Below are positions 45,721 to 54,896 of a stretch of DNA of 64,000 nucleotides, one piece after another. Source of the stretch: Catalinimonas alkaloidigena (GTDB lineage: Bacteria > Bacteroidota > Bacteroidia > Cytophagales > Flexibacteraceae); the NCBI RefSeq assembly GCF_900100765.1, contig NZ_FNFO01000003.1:405348-469347 (forward strand), read 5' to 3'. The notes beneath the pieces are model-generated. The model was not told the origin of the DNA. It did no database searches and saw only the letters and a program-made list of their open reading frames with translations. Each line of letters begins with the position of its first letter. The first letter of the stretch is position 1. A program made the translations under genes and the position numbers.

Positions 45721-46596
45721 TTGCAACAAAAAAAGACACTTTCTCAACGTTTAACGCAACCGTACCGTCTGGTCGTACGAAGTGAAGAAGATTTTGCGGT
45801 TCGAAAACAGTTTCGATTCAATTACGCAAAAGTAATCGTTTTCAGTGGGTTACTGGTGGCGATTTTGTTTGCGGCCAGCTTCTATGTAAGTAAAGCTTGG
45901 CTTCTCTATTGGTTCGAAAGTGGCGGCGAAGAGGCACGCATGCGCCGGCAAATGATTCAGCTTTCGCTGGCGACCGATTCGCTTGCCGAACAGGTTTCGC
46001 AACGCGACCAGTTTATTCTTAGTTTCCAGAAGGTGGTCAGCAGCGGCGACGAACTGGAGGCCGAAGCGCATCAGCTGGAAAAAGAAGAAGTAGACATCGA
46101 GCGGGAAAGCGTAGCCGAGAGCACGCTGGACGACCTGTCGGACATCGACACCAAGTGGCGGAAAGATTTTGAAAGCAAACACAGCTCGGACGTGATCATG
46201 TCGGAAGAAGCGTCGACCAGTCTGGAAAACGTATTTCTGTTTTCGCCCATCAACGGCATTGTCTCTTCCGACTACGATACTAAAATCGGGCACTACGGAG
46301 TGGATGTCGTGGCGAAGAAAAACGAGCCGGTGCACGGCGTGGCCGACGGAACGGTCATCATCGCTTCCTGGACGGAAGACACGGGCTACACGATTGCCAT
46401 CCAACACGCCAACAACCTGATTTCTATCTACAAGCATAATTCTTCGCTCTCTAAAAAGGTGGGCGATTTTGTGAAAGCGGGCGAAGTGGTTTCCATCATC
46501 GGGAACACCGGGGAACTGACCACGGGACCGCACCTGCATTTTGAGTTGTGGTACGACGGCAAGCCCATCGATCCGAAGAATTATGTCAAGTTTTAA
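45721..46596 (+). CDS. M23-family metallopeptidase
   Basis: 291 residues: a short cytoplasmic tail, one membrane helix (about 35-57), a coiled coil (70-140) and a C-terminal LytM domain. Zinc ligands are in HYGVD and HLHFEL, with the catalytic His of YKHNSSL between. It should cleave peptidoglycan cross-links in the periplasm or help cell-wall enzymes. No ATG is available before the membrane segment, and a stop precedes the frame, so a TTG start at 45721 is likely. It is followed 31 bases later by a bactofilin gene, a common pairing. Confidence 0.9.
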   Translation: MQQKKTLSQRLTQPYRLVVRSEEDFAVRKQFRFNYAKVIVFSGLLVAILFAASFYVSKAWLLYWFESGGEEARMRRQMIQLSLATDSLAEQVSQRDQFILSFQKVVSSGDELEAEAHQLEKEEVDIERESVAESTLDDLSDIDTKWRKDFESKHSSDVIMSEEASTSLENVFLFSPINGIVSSDYDTKIGHYGVDVVAKKNEPVHGVADGTVIIASWTEDTGYTIAIQHANNLISIYKHNSSLSKKVGDFVKAGEVVSIIGNTGELTTGPHLHFELWYDGKPIDPKNYVKF

Positions 46597-46627
46597 TCCT
46601 CATCATTTTATCATCTAACACACTAGA

Positions 46628-47089
46628 ATGGCCATGTTTAATAGCAGCTCCTCATCCAAAGAAACACGTCGGGACACTCCAGAAGTGGGTGTGCTGAGCA
46701 ACCACATTCAGAAAGGCACCAGCATCCAGGGCGACATCGACACCACCGGCAACATCCGCATCGACGGGCGCGTTACGGGCAACGTCCGCTCGAAGGCACG
46801 CATCGTATTGGGAGAATCCGCTCACATCGAAGGCGACATCGAAGCACAAAATGCTGAAGTGCAGGGCTACATGAAAGGCAAACTGGAAGTAGCCGAGCTG
46901 CTGGTGCTGAAGCCTTCGGCGCGCATCGACGGCGACATCTACGCCAACAAAATGATGGTAGAATCTGGCGCCGTCTTCAACGGTCAGTGCCATATGGGCG
47001 TAAAAGGAAAAGAACAAGCCGATTCATCCCATGGAAAACAGCAACCCCAAGTTCAACCCCATAAAAACGGGCAAAAAGTCACAGTTTAA
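46628..47089 (+). CDS. bactofilin (polymer-forming cytoskeletal protein)
   Basis: 153 residues. The central 100 residues are a run of short beta-helix turns (GDIDTTGNIRIDGRVTGNVR, then KARIVLGESAHIEGDIEAQN) typical of bactofilins, flanked by disordered tails. These proteins polymerise without nucleotides and often organise peptidoglycan hydrolases, consistent with the adjacent M23 gene. The 3' end overlaps the following atpZ-like gene by 59 bases in another frame. Confidence 0.92.
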   Translation: MAMFNSSSSSKETRRDTPEVGVLSNHIQKGTSIQGDIDTTGNIRIDGRVTGNVRSKARIVLGESAHIEGDIEAQNAEVQGYMKGKLEVAELLVLKPSARIDGDIYANKMMVESGAVFNGQCHMGVKGKEQADSSHGKQQPQVQPHKNGQKVTV

Positions 47090-47279
47090 TCCTTATATCA
47101 AATATTCGGGGCTGGCCTTTCAGATGATCGCCGTCATCGGGCTGGCCGTTTGGGGCGGAATGCGCTTGGATGCACATTTCGCCTTTGCTTTTCCGTGGTT
47201 TACCGTCGTCCTGTCGGTACTGGGGTTTGTGGGGGCCATCCTCGGGGTCATCCGCAGCCTACCCAAAGGCGAAGAATAG
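47031..47279 (+). CDS. AtpZ/AtpI-family small membrane protein
   Basis: 82 residues with two predicted helices (about 26-45 and 52-75). The YIKYSGLAFQMIAVIGLAVWGGMRLDA pattern is typical of the AtpZ family found at the head of atp operons, linked to c-ring assembly or magnesium transport. Its first 59 bases lie inside the end of the bactofilin gene in a different frame; the ATG at 47031 is the only good start. Confidence 0.82.
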   Translation: MENSNPKFNPIKTGKKSQFNPYIKYSGLAFQMIAVIGLAVWGGMRLDAHFAFAFPWFTVVLSVLGFVGAILGVIRSLPKGEE

Positions 47280-47318
47280 AAAGCCCTTTCTTCAGACGCC
47301 GGGCCCACAAAAACTGTG

Positions 47319-47326
47319 TACCTTTG
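47319..47326 (+). promoter_or_regulatory. -7 promoter box for the atp operon
   Basis: TACCTTTG, an exact TAnnTTTG match, 22 bases before a GTG start at 47349. Its presence shows that the upstream in-frame GTG at 47316 cannot be the start of a transcript made here. Confidence 0.5.
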
Positions 47327-47348
47327 CGGCTTACTAACTTGTTACACA

Positions 47349-47747
47349 GTGCCTCTTCTTTTAAAAGGAGTTCTGAGAGTTTTGTTGTTTGCGGGGCTGC
47401 TGGCCGCCGCCCTCTGGGCCGTCCAGGCGTTCTCCGATGCTCGCTGGCTGCACCCGATGGTCTGGTGGCTGCTGCTGATCAATACACTATTGGCCGTTGG
47501 CATCCAACTGCTGGTGGACTATGGGGTACATTACCGCCGCGGGAGCTTCCAAATTTTCTACTTAGGCGGATCGGTTATCCGATTGTTTATTAGCGCACTG
47601 GTCGCTTTTGCCTTCATTTATATGGGCACCCCCGCGTTGGAAACGTTTGTCCTGAATTTTTTTGCGATTTACCTGATTTTCGTCGGATTTGAAATTTATG
47701 CCGTATTGGGTAACTTGCGCTCCGATTCTCAGAGAGGCCTTAACTAA
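47349..47747 (+). CDS. AtpI-like membrane protein of the atp operon
   Basis: 132 residues with four predicted membrane helices, positively charged short loops and no catalytic motif. In Bacteroidota an unnamed four-helix protein commonly precedes atpB, in the position of atpI. GTG 47349 is the start chosen because a promoter box lies immediately upstream; the stop TAA overlaps the ATG of atpB by one base (TAATG), indicating coupling. It probably assists ATP synthase assembly; this is inferred from position. Confidence 0.7.
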   Translation: MPLLLKGVLRVLLFAGLLAAALWAVQAFSDARWLHPMVWWLLLINTLLAVGIQLLVDYGVHYRRGSFQIFYLGGSVIRLFISALVAFAFIYMGTPALETFVLNFFAIYLIFVGFEIYAVLGNLRSDSQRGLN

Positions 47748-48781
47748 TGGAAATAGTGCAACGAATCTTCCAAAGAAGCCAATTTTTCCCTTCTATTTTC
47801 TATTTATTCTCCCTTTTGTCATTCTCCTTACCGGCCTGGGCCGCTGAAGGCGAAGCTGAGGAATTCAGCCCGGGTGAGATGATCACGCACCACGTGACCG
47901 ACGCGCACGAGTGGCACTTTGCCGACGGACTGACGTTGCCGCTACCCGTCATCCTCTACTCGGCCGACCAGGGACTGGAGGTTTTCTCTTCGTCCCGGTT
48001 CTATGACGAGCACCACGCTCAAGTGGAATACGCCGGTTACCGTTATGACCACGGCCACATTACACCGGTAGAAGAAGGACGCCACGTATACGACCTGTCG
48101 ATTACCAAAAACGTCGCTTCGATGTTTTTGAGCGTAATCTTGCTGTTCGTCGTCTTCTTTTCGATCTCCGGCTACTACAAGCGCAATCCCAATCAGCCGC
48201 CCAGAGGATTGGCTGCCTTTTTCGAACCAATCATCATCTTCATTCGCGATGACATCGCCAAGCCGAACATCGGCCCGCGGTACGAGCGGTATCTGCCTTT
48301 TCTGCTGACGATCTTCTTCTTCATCTGGTTCAACAACCTGCTGGGTCTGTTGCCAGGTGGCGCCAACCTGACGGGCAACATCGCCGTTACGGCGGTCCTG
48401 GCGTTCTTTACGCTCCTCATCACGTTGTTCAGCGGCAACAAAAACTACTGGTCGCACATTGTAGCCCCTCCCGGCGTACCGGCCTGGCTGCTGCCGATCA
48501 TGTGGCCGGTCGAGATCCTGGGGATCTTCACCAAGCCGTTCTCCTTGATGGTTCGTCTGTTCGCCAACATCACGGCCGGGCACATCATCATCCTGAGCCT
48601 GATGGCCCTGATCTTCATCTTCCAGAGCTTCGTCATCGGTCCGGTTAGCGTAGCCTTTGCTACGTTCATGAACTTCCTCGAACTGTTCGTGGCCATTTTG
48701 CAGGCCTACATCTTTACGATGCTGAGCGCCATGTATTTCGGCCAGGCCGTAGAGGAGCATCACGACGAAGCACACGCCTAA
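47747..48781 (+). CDS. atpB: F0F1 ATP synthase subunit a
   Basis: 344 residues, longer than the E. coli protein because of a periplasmic N-terminal extension of about 110 residues with a signal-like segment. The proton channel helices are seen at the C-terminus: FSLMVRLFANITAGH with the essential Arg, and ELFVAILQAYIFTML. It forms the proton half-channels next to the c ring. Translationally coupled to the upstream gene. Confidence 0.95.
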   Translation: MEIVQRIFQRSQFFPSIFYLFSLLSFSLPAWAAEGEAEEFSPGEMITHHVTDAHEWHFADGLTLPLPVILYSADQGLEVFSSSRFYDEHHAQVEYAGYRYDHGHITPVEEGRHVYDLSITKNVASMFLSVILLFVVFFSISGYYKRNPNQPPRGLAAFFEPIIIFIRDDIAKPNIGPRYERYLPFLLTIFFFIWFNNLLGLLPGGANLTGNIAVTAVLAFFTLLITLFSGNKNYWSHIVAPPGVPAWLLPIMWPVEILGIFTKPFSLMVRLFANITAGHIIILSLMALIFIFQSFVIGPVSVAFATFMNFLELFVAILQAYIFTMLSAMYFGQAVEEHHDEAHA

Positions 48782-48818
48782 AACGAGTATTTTCTTAGTT
48801 TCTGTTTATATAATCTAA

Positions 48819-49091
<273 letters not shown>

Positions 49092-49097
49092 TGCATT

Positions 49098-49150
49098 TGC
49101 CTGCCGCCCGTCGCTAGGTCGGGGGGCAGGCATTTTATTTTACAGAAACT
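49098..49150 (+). terminator. intraoperonic hairpin between atpE and atpF
   Basis: TGCCTGCC (49098-49105) pairs with GGCAGGCA (49135-49142), with further CCCG/CGGG pairing inside, followed by TTTTATTTTA. It could act as a partial terminator or stabilise the upstream mRNA, giving more subunit c than the other subunits. Confidence 0.6.
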
Positions 49151-49177
49151 TGAAGCGTTTTATTACGATCTAGATAC

Positions 49178-49672
49178 ATGGAACTTATCACCCCCGGTAT
49201 TGGCCTTCTTTTCTGGCAAACCGTCACCTTTCTGGTAGTATTGTTGTTGTTGGGCAAATTTGCGTGGCGTCCCATCGCCAGCGCGCTGAAAGAGCGTGAA
49301 GAGCACATCGAAGGCTCGTTGCAAGCTGCGCAGCAGGCAAAAGAAGAGATGGAAAAGCTGCACGCGTCGAACGAAGCCCTGTTGCAGGAAGCCCGCCGCG
49401 AGCGCGACAAAATGCTGAAAGAAGCGCGCGAAACTTCGGAACGCATCGTGGCCGAAGCGCACGACAAGGCACAGGCCGAAGGAAATGCCATGATTGCCAA
49501 AGCCAAGGCCACCATCGAAACTGAGAAGCGGGCGGCCGTCACCGAACTGAAAAATCAGGTCGCGCAACTGTCGCTCGAAATCGCCGAGAAACTGGTACGC
49601 CAGCAACTCGACAATCCCACTGCGCAGAAGACCCTGGTGCAGAAGTACATTCAAGATTCAGAATTGAACTAA
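49178..49672 (+). CDS. atpF: F0F1 ATP synthase subunit b
   Basis: 164 residues: one N-terminal membrane helix (TVTFLVVLLLLGKFAWRPI) and a long charged coiled coil forming the peripheral stalk. The pattern WRPIASALKEREEHIEGSL is conserved in b subunits. Followed after one base by atpH. Confidence 0.95.
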   Translation: MELITPGIGLLFWQTVTFLVVLLLLGKFAWRPIASALKEREEHIEGSLQAAQQAKEEMEKLHASNEALLQEARRERDKMLKEARETSERIVAEAHDKAQAEGNAMIAKAKATIETEKRAAVTELKNQVAQLSLEIAEKLVRQQLDNPTAQKTLVQKYIQDSELN

Positions 49673-49673
49673 C

Positions 49674-50237
49674 ATGGCGGCAGAAAACACGCGTGTTGCG
49701 TTCCGTTACGCCAAGTCGATTCTGGAACTGGCACAGGAGAAAGGCATGCTGGAGGCAATTCGTGAGGACATGGAATTGTTCGACAAGGCCATCCGCGAAA
49801 ATCGCGCGTTAGCCAACCTCCTGCAGAGTCCTATCGTTAACAGCGATAAAAAGCTGAAAATCCTGCAAAGCATTTTCAAAGGGAAAGTCAACGATCTCAC
49901 GCTTTCTGTTTTCGAAATCCTGACCCGCAAAAACCGGGAAAGTCAATTGCCGGGCATTGCTCGCTCGTTCCATCGGCAGTACAACCAACTGATGGGCATC
50001 GAGAACGTGACGGTGATTACCCCCATGCCGCTGACCGACGAACTACGGCAGCAATTTATGGCGATGGTGAAAAAACAGACCGGCAAAGAAGCGGAACTGC
50101 AGGAGAAGGTAGATCCGGAACTGATCGGCGGGTACATCCTGCAAATCGGCGACCGGCGCATCGACGACTCGGTGCGGAACCGCCTGCACCAACTCAAACG
50201 CAAATTCAGCGAGAACCCTTACGTAGCCAAATACTAA
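49674..50237 (+). CDS. atpH: F0F1 ATP synthase subunit delta
   Basis: 187 residues: the N-terminal helical domain (FRYAKSILELAQEKGM) and the C-terminal motif DPELIGGYILQIGDRRIDDSVRNRL of delta/OSCP proteins. It connects the peripheral stalk to the F1 head. Confidence 0.95.
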   Translation: MAAENTRVAFRYAKSILELAQEKGMLEAIREDMELFDKAIRENRALANLLQSPIVNSDKKLKILQSIFKGKVNDLTLSVFEILTRKNRESQLPGIARSFHRQYNQLMGIENVTVITPMPLTDELRQQFMAMVKKQTGKEAELQEKVDPELIGGYILQIGDRRIDDSVRNRLHQLKRKFSENPYVAKY

Positions 50238-50295
50238 GGAATCGCTTGCATCATCATATCTATTAATTAACGATCACATCAGAAGATAAAATCTC

Positions 50296-51876
50296 ATGGC
50301 AGATGTAAGACCCGATGAGGTATCGGCTATTCTGCGGCAGCAGTTAGCCGGAGCTCAAACCGAAGCAGAACTGGAGGAAGTCGGTACTGTCCTGCAGGTC
50401 GGCGACGGGGTAGCGCGGATCTACGGACTTTCCAAGGCGCAGGCCGGGGAGCTGATTGAATTCGAAAGTGGCCTGACCGGCCTGATCCTGAACCTGGAAG
50501 AAGACAACGTGGGCGCCGTACTGTTCGGAGATTCCGAGCAGGTGAAAGAAGGCGACACGGTGAAGCGCACCGGGCGCATTGCCTCTGTCGAGGTAGGCGA
50601 AGGCATGCTGGGCCGGGTGGTCGATACCCTCGGCAACCCGATCGACGGCAAAGGACCCATCACCGGAGATCGCTACGAAATGCCGATCGAACGGAAAGCG
50701 CCTGGGGTAATCTTCCGTCAGCCGGTAAACGAACCGTTGCAGACGGGAATCAAGGCCATCGATGCTATGATTCCGATCGGTCGTGGCCAGCGGGAACTGA
50801 TCATCGGTGACCGCCAGACCGGTAAAACGGCGGTTGCCATCGATACCATCATCAACCAGCGCGAGTTTTACGAGCGCGGCGAGCCCGTTTTCTGTATCTA
50901 CGTTGCCATCGGCCAAAAGGCCTCTACCGTGGCGCAGATTGTGTCATCGCTGGACAAAGGCGGCGCTCTTCCCTACACGGTGATCGTTTCCGCCTCGGCG
51001 GCCGATCCGGCTCCGATGCAGTTCTACGCGCCGTTTACTGGTGCCGCCATCGGGGAATTCTTCCGCGACACGGGCCGTCCGGCCCTGGTGATTTACGATG
51101 ACCTGTCGAAACAGGCCGTTTCGTACCGTGAAGTGTCGCTGCTGTTGCGTCGTCCTCCGGGCCGCGAAGCCTATCCGGGTGACGTATTCTATCTGCACAG
51201 CCGTTTGCTGGAACGGGCCGCGAAACTCACGTCTTCTGACGAGCTAGCCAAAAACATGAACGACTTGCCTGAGTCGCTCCGCCCCGTCGTCAAAGGCGGT
51301 GGTTCGCTGACGGCCCTGCCGATCATCGAAACGCAGGCCGGTGACGTGTCGGCTTACATTCCGACCAACGTAATTTCGATTACCGATGGTCAGATCTTCC
51401 TGGAAACCAACCTGTTTAACTCGGGGGTTCGTCCGGCCATTAACGTGGGGATCTCGGTATCGCGCGTAGGCGGTAGCGCTCAGATCAAATCCATGAAAAA
51501 GGTAGCGGGTACCCTGAAGCTCGACCAGGCGCAATACCGTCAGCTGGAAGCGTTCGCCAAGTTCGGTTCCGACCTTGACGCTGCCACAAAGCTGGCGATC
51601 GACCGCGGCGTGCGGAACGTAGAAGTGTTGAAGCAGGCGCAGTACGACCCGATGCCCGTTGAAAAGCAGATTGCCATCATCTACGCTTCGACCAATGGTC
51701 TGATCGATAAAGTGCCGGTTGCCCGCGTGAAAGAGTTCGAAAACGAATTCCTGGATCAGCTTGATGCGCAGCACCGCGATACGCTCGATGCGTTGCGGGC
51801 CGGAAAATACAGTGACGAACTCACCGACGTTCTGAAAAAAGTTGCCAAAGAACTCGTACCTAAGTACGCTGTCTAA
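50296..51876 (+). CDS. atpA: F0F1 ATP synthase subunit alpha
   Basis: 526 residues. The P loop is [10 protein letters not shown] (about 173-182), the Arg finger region lies in [14 protein letters not shown] [13 protein letters not shown], and the N-terminal beta-barrel and helical C-terminus are of normal length. It forms the alternating non-catalytic sites of F1. The stop overlaps the atpG start by one base (TAATG). Confidence 0.97.
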   Translation: MADVRPDEVSAILRQQLAGAQTEAELEEVGTVLQVGDGVARIYGLSKAQAGELIEFESGLTGLILNLEEDNVGAVLFGDSEQVKEGDTVKRTGRIASVEVGEGMLGRVVDTLGNPIDGKGPITGDRYEMPIERKAPGVIFRQPVNEPLQTGIKAIDAMIPIGRGQRELIIGDRQTGKTAVAIDTIINQREFYERGEPVFCIYVAIGQKASTVAQIVSSLDKGGALPYTVIVSASAADPAPMQFYAPFTGAAIGEFFRDTGRPALVIYDDLSKQAVSYREVSLLLRRPPGREAYPGDVFYLHSRLLERAAKLTSSDELAKNMNDLPESLRPVVKGGGSLTALPIIETQAGDVSAYIPTNVISITDGQIFLETNLFNSGVRPAINVGISVSRVGGSAQIKSMKKVAGTLKLDQAQYRQLEAFAKFGSDLDAATKLAIDRGVRNVEVLKQAQYDPMPVEKQIAIIYASTNGLIDKVPVARVKEFENEFLDQLDAQHRDTLDALRAGKYSDELTDVLKKVAKELVPKYAV

Positions 51877-52766
51877 TGCCTAGCTTAAAAGAAGTACGAA
51901 ACCGGATTCAGTCGGTCAACTCGACGCAGCAGATCACCAAAGCCATGAAACTGGTGGCGGCGTCGAAGTTGCGGCGGGCGCAGGAGGCCATTACGCAGAT
52001 GCGTCCTTATGCGCAGAAGCTGACGGCCTTGCTGAACAACCTTTCGGCGAATACTAATCCGGACGAGCTAGAAAATGTATACGCCGAACAGCGCCCCCCG
52101 CAACGGGTGCTGTTGATTCCGATCACGTCCGATCGCGGTTTGTGCGGGGCGTTCAACACAAACGTAGTCCGTACCACGCAGGCCCACATTGCGGCCCATT
52201 ACCAGCAACATCAGCAGCAGGGTACGCTGCAACTGATGTGCATCGGACGCAAAGGGTACGACGCGTTCCGGAAGCGGGGCTACCAGGTAGTCGGCGAGTA
52301 CGCAAATCTGTTTTCAGACTTCACGTTCGACAACGCCCGCCATGCCGCCGAAGAAGCGATGCGGATGTTCCGTGACGGTGAAGTGGACCGCGTAGAGATC
52401 GTCTACAACGAGTTCAAGAACGTAGCGACGCAGATCATGCGCGTGGAACAGATGTTGCCCATTATGCCGACGGAACCCGATCCCGAAGAAACGGCGAATG
52501 TCGATTACCTGTTCGAACCCTCGGTAGAATTCATTGTAGAGGAGTTGATTCCCAAATCGCTCAACATTCAGCTCTACAAAGCGCTGCTGGAATCAAATGC
52601 CGCCGAACACGGTGCGCGGATGACCGCGATGGACAGCGCCACTGAGAACGCCGGTGAACTGCTGAAAGAACTGCGGCTTACCTACAACCGGACACGTCAG
52701 GCAGCGATTACGAAGGAAATTCTCGAGATTGTGGGCGGTGCCGAAGCGCTGGCGCAGGGCGGTTGA
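51876..52766 (+). CDS. atpG: F0F1 ATP synthase subunit gamma
   Basis: 296 residues with the typical N-terminal rotor helix ([36 protein letters not shown]), the middle domain beginning SDRGLCGAFNTNV, and the C-terminal helix with NRTRQAAITKEILEIVGGAEAL. It is the last gene of the operon; atpD and atpC are not in the window, as is common in Bacteroidota. A palindromic terminator follows. Confidence 0.97.
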   Translation: MPSLKEVRNRIQSVNSTQQITKAMKLVAASKLRRAQEAITQMRPYAQKLTALLNNLSANTNPDELENVYAEQRPPQRVLLIPITSDRGLCGAFNTNVVRTTQAHIAAHYQQHQQQGTLQLMCIGRKGYDAFRKRGYQVVGEYANLFSDFTFDNARHAAEEAMRMFRDGEVDRVEIVYNEFKNVATQIMRVEQMLPIMPTEPDPEETANVDYLFEPSVEFIVEELIPKSLNIQLYKALLESNAAEHGARMTAMDSATENAGELLKELRLTYNRTRQAAITKEILEIVGGAEALAQGG

Positions 52767-52784
52767 TCTACCTCGAACAAGCTT

Positions 52785-52820
52785 ACGAAAAAGGCTTTCT
52801 GCATGCAGAAAGCCTTTTTG
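52785..52820. terminator. bidirectional terminator after atpG
   Basis: A perfect 16-bp palindrome from AAAAAGGCTTTCTGCA to its complement, with A and T tracts at each side, between atpG and the convergent sigma factor gene. Confidence 0.88.
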
Positions 52821-52824
52821 CATA

Positions 52825-53385
52825 TTAACCCACTACCTTCAGGGGCGGTTGCAGGCGCTTGCGCAATACGGTTAAGGCCGAGTGGGCATAATTCCGCACC
52901 GACTGATAATTCAGCTCCAGTACCTCGGCCACCTCACGAAACGACAAATTGTTGTAATACCGCAGGTAGATCACCTCTTTCTGGCGGGGCGACAATCCCT
53001 CCAACGCCTTTTGTAGCTGGCTCTCCAGCAGATCGTACGTCTCCTGCGCAAACATCCGTTCCTCGTCCGACAGCATCAGATGAAACGCATGCTCGTACAA
53101 ATGCGCATCCTGCCGATTGCGGCGCTGTTGTGCGGCCGCCACCCGGACGATGCGCCGCCGCAGCGATTTCAACAGGTAAAACAAAATGCTGGGGCAATCG
53201 CCGAGTCGCCGCCTTTTTTCCCACAGATCCGTGAACAACTCCTGAATGCAATCCTTCACCAGATTCTCGTCCGGCACAATTTTGACCCCATACTGAAACA
53301 ACGCCCGGTAGTGCGTATGAAAAATGGTAGCAAACGCCTGATGATTCCCGTCCTTGAACTGACGCCAAAGTAGATGATCTTTCAT
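52825..53385 (-). CDS. ECF RNA polymerase sigma factor
   Basis: 186 residues with region 2 (TIFHTHYRALFQYGVKIVPDENLVKDCIQELFTDLWEKR) and region 4 (GLSPRQKEVIYLRYYNNLSFREVAEVLELNYQSVRNYAHSALTVL). This is the type usually paired with FecR anti-sigma factors and SusCD genes in Bacteroidota, but neither is beside it. The start at 53385 matches the family; the long frame to 53577 overlaps the divergent gene. The 176-base divergent gap to the sugar-binding protein gene suggests possible regulation of that operon, which is not proven. Confidence 0.9.
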   Translation of the reverse strand: MKDHLLWRQFKDGNHQAFATIFHTHYRALFQYGVKIVPDENLVKDCIQELFTDLWEKRRRLGDCPSILFYLLKSLRRRIVRVAAAQQRRNRQDAHLYEHAFHLMLSDEERMFAQETYDLLESQLQKALEGLSPRQKEVIYLRYYNNLSFREVAEVLELNYQSVRNYAHSALTVLRKRLQPPLKVVG

Positions 53386-53561
53386 GGGAGGAGTGGGTCG
53401 AAAGGTGGTGGAGGTAGCAGTGGAAAAACCTTCGGGCAAGAACCGCCGCACGTCATGGGAAAAATAACAATTCCGTAACACAGGATCAAACCGCAGACGC
53501 AAAATTGAGAATGTTCGCGCGCCGGTAAGTACATCTTCTGCGCCTGTGCATATGTAGGTAA

Positions 53562-54875
53562 ATGAGGCCCTCACCACCGTCTTCGTTTTCGCATCTGATG
53601 CGCACCGTCGCGACTCTGGGGTTCGCCGGCGTTTTGCTGGGCGGATGCCACGACGACGAGCGAGCTGCGCGCACGCTACGCTACTGGTCGTCGAACAATT
53701 CGCAGGAGATTGCTTTTGCCGACCGGATGGTGCAAGCTTGGAATGCCACGCACCCCGATCAGCCCGTCGCGTTTCAGCCGGTGCCGGAGGGACAGTCGAG
53801 CGAGGAGATCATTCTGGCGGCAGTCGTTGGAGGAACCACGCCCGACATCTATTCGAACATGTGGCAGGGCGATGTGGAGCGGTACGCCAGGGCGGGGCGG
53901 CTGGTGCCGTTGGATACCCTCCGGGGGTTCCGCGACTACCTGCGGGCGCGTTGCGATTCGGCCGTTATCCGGGAGATCACTTCGGACGATGGCCACATCT
54001 ATCAGATTCCCTGGAAAGTGAATCCGATCGTGATGATCTACAACCAGACCATCGTCGATACGCTGGCCCGGCGGGCGCCACAGACCTACGCGGAGTTTCT
54101 AGCGGCTGCGCAACGTTTCCATCAGGACCGGGACGGCGACGGCTACGTGGACCAATGGTTCGGGTATTCGGAGCCGCAGGTAACGTGGTGGCAACGCTTC
54201 TTCGATTTCTACCCGCTGTACCTGGCCGCTTCGGGCGGTGCGCCCCTGATCGAACACAACCGTGCGGTATTCGACAATGAACACGCCGTGGCGGTTTTTG
54301 CCTTTTTGCAGGCCCTCTATCAGCAACAGTATTTTCCACGCGAGCGCCTCTCGGCCCGGCAAGATCCGTTTCTGGCCAACGTCATCGCCACGCGGTTTAC
54401 CGGTCCCTGGGAAATTTCGCACGCCGATCAGTTCAAGCCGGAAGGGTTTCAGTACGCTTTCGCCGAAATGCCCGCTCCCGCCGGCGCGCCAGAACCGCAT
54501 TTTACCTACGGCGATCCTAAAAACATGGTCATTTTTAACACGTGCACGCGTCCGCAAGACGCGCTCGATTTCCTGATGTTTGCGACCAATGCCGAAAACG
54601 ACCTGGCCTTGCTGGAACTGACCAGCCAGTTACCCCGCCGCAAAGCGTTGCTGCAACACGACCTGTTCGCCCCGTTTTTCGAAGCACACCCGAAGATGGT
54701 TTTCTTCGCGCGGCAGGCGGCATACGTACGCGGCACCGACAACAGCGAGGTGATGAAAGAAGTATTCGACCTGATTTCGCAGGAGTACGAAGCCTGCGTC
54801 ATCTACGGGCAGAAAACGCCAGAAGAAGCCGTCCACGATGCCGCACAGGCCGTTAACCTGTTGTTCACCCAATAA
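53562..54875 (+). CDS. ABC transporter sugar-binding lipoprotein
   Basis: 437 residues; lipoprotein signal with lipobox LLGGC (Cys29 from the first ATG; an internal ATG at residue 13 also gives a valid signal). The mature protein shows TLRYWSSNNSQEIAFADRMVQAWNATHPD and TTPDIYSNMWQGDVERYARAGRLVPLD, typical of family 1 extracellular solute-binding proteins. It captures an oligosaccharide for the permeases encoded next. First gene of a seven-gene sugar locus. Confidence 0.9.
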   Translation: MRPSPPSSFSHLMRTVATLGFAGVLLGGCHDDERAARTLRYWSSNNSQEIAFADRMVQAWNATHPDQPVAFQPVPEGQSSEEIILAAVVGGTTPDIYSNMWQGDVERYARAGRLVPLDTLRGFRDYLRARCDSAVIREITSDDGHIYQIPWKVNPIVMIYNQTIVDTLARRAPQTYAEFLAAAQRFHQDRDGDGYVDQWFGYSEPQVTWWQRFFDFYPLYLAASGGAPLIEHNRAVFDNEHAVAVFAFLQALYQQQYFPRERLSARQDPFLANVIATRFTGPWEISHADQFKPEGFQYAFAEMPAPAGAPEPHFTYGDPKNMVIFNTCTRPQDALDFLMFATNAENDLALLELTSQLPRRKALLQHDLFAPFFEAHPKMVFFARQAAYVRGTDNSEVMKEVFDLISQEYEACVIYGQKTPEEAVHDAAQAVNLLFTQ

Positions 54876-54896
54876 CTACCCCTTTGCTACCCCAAC

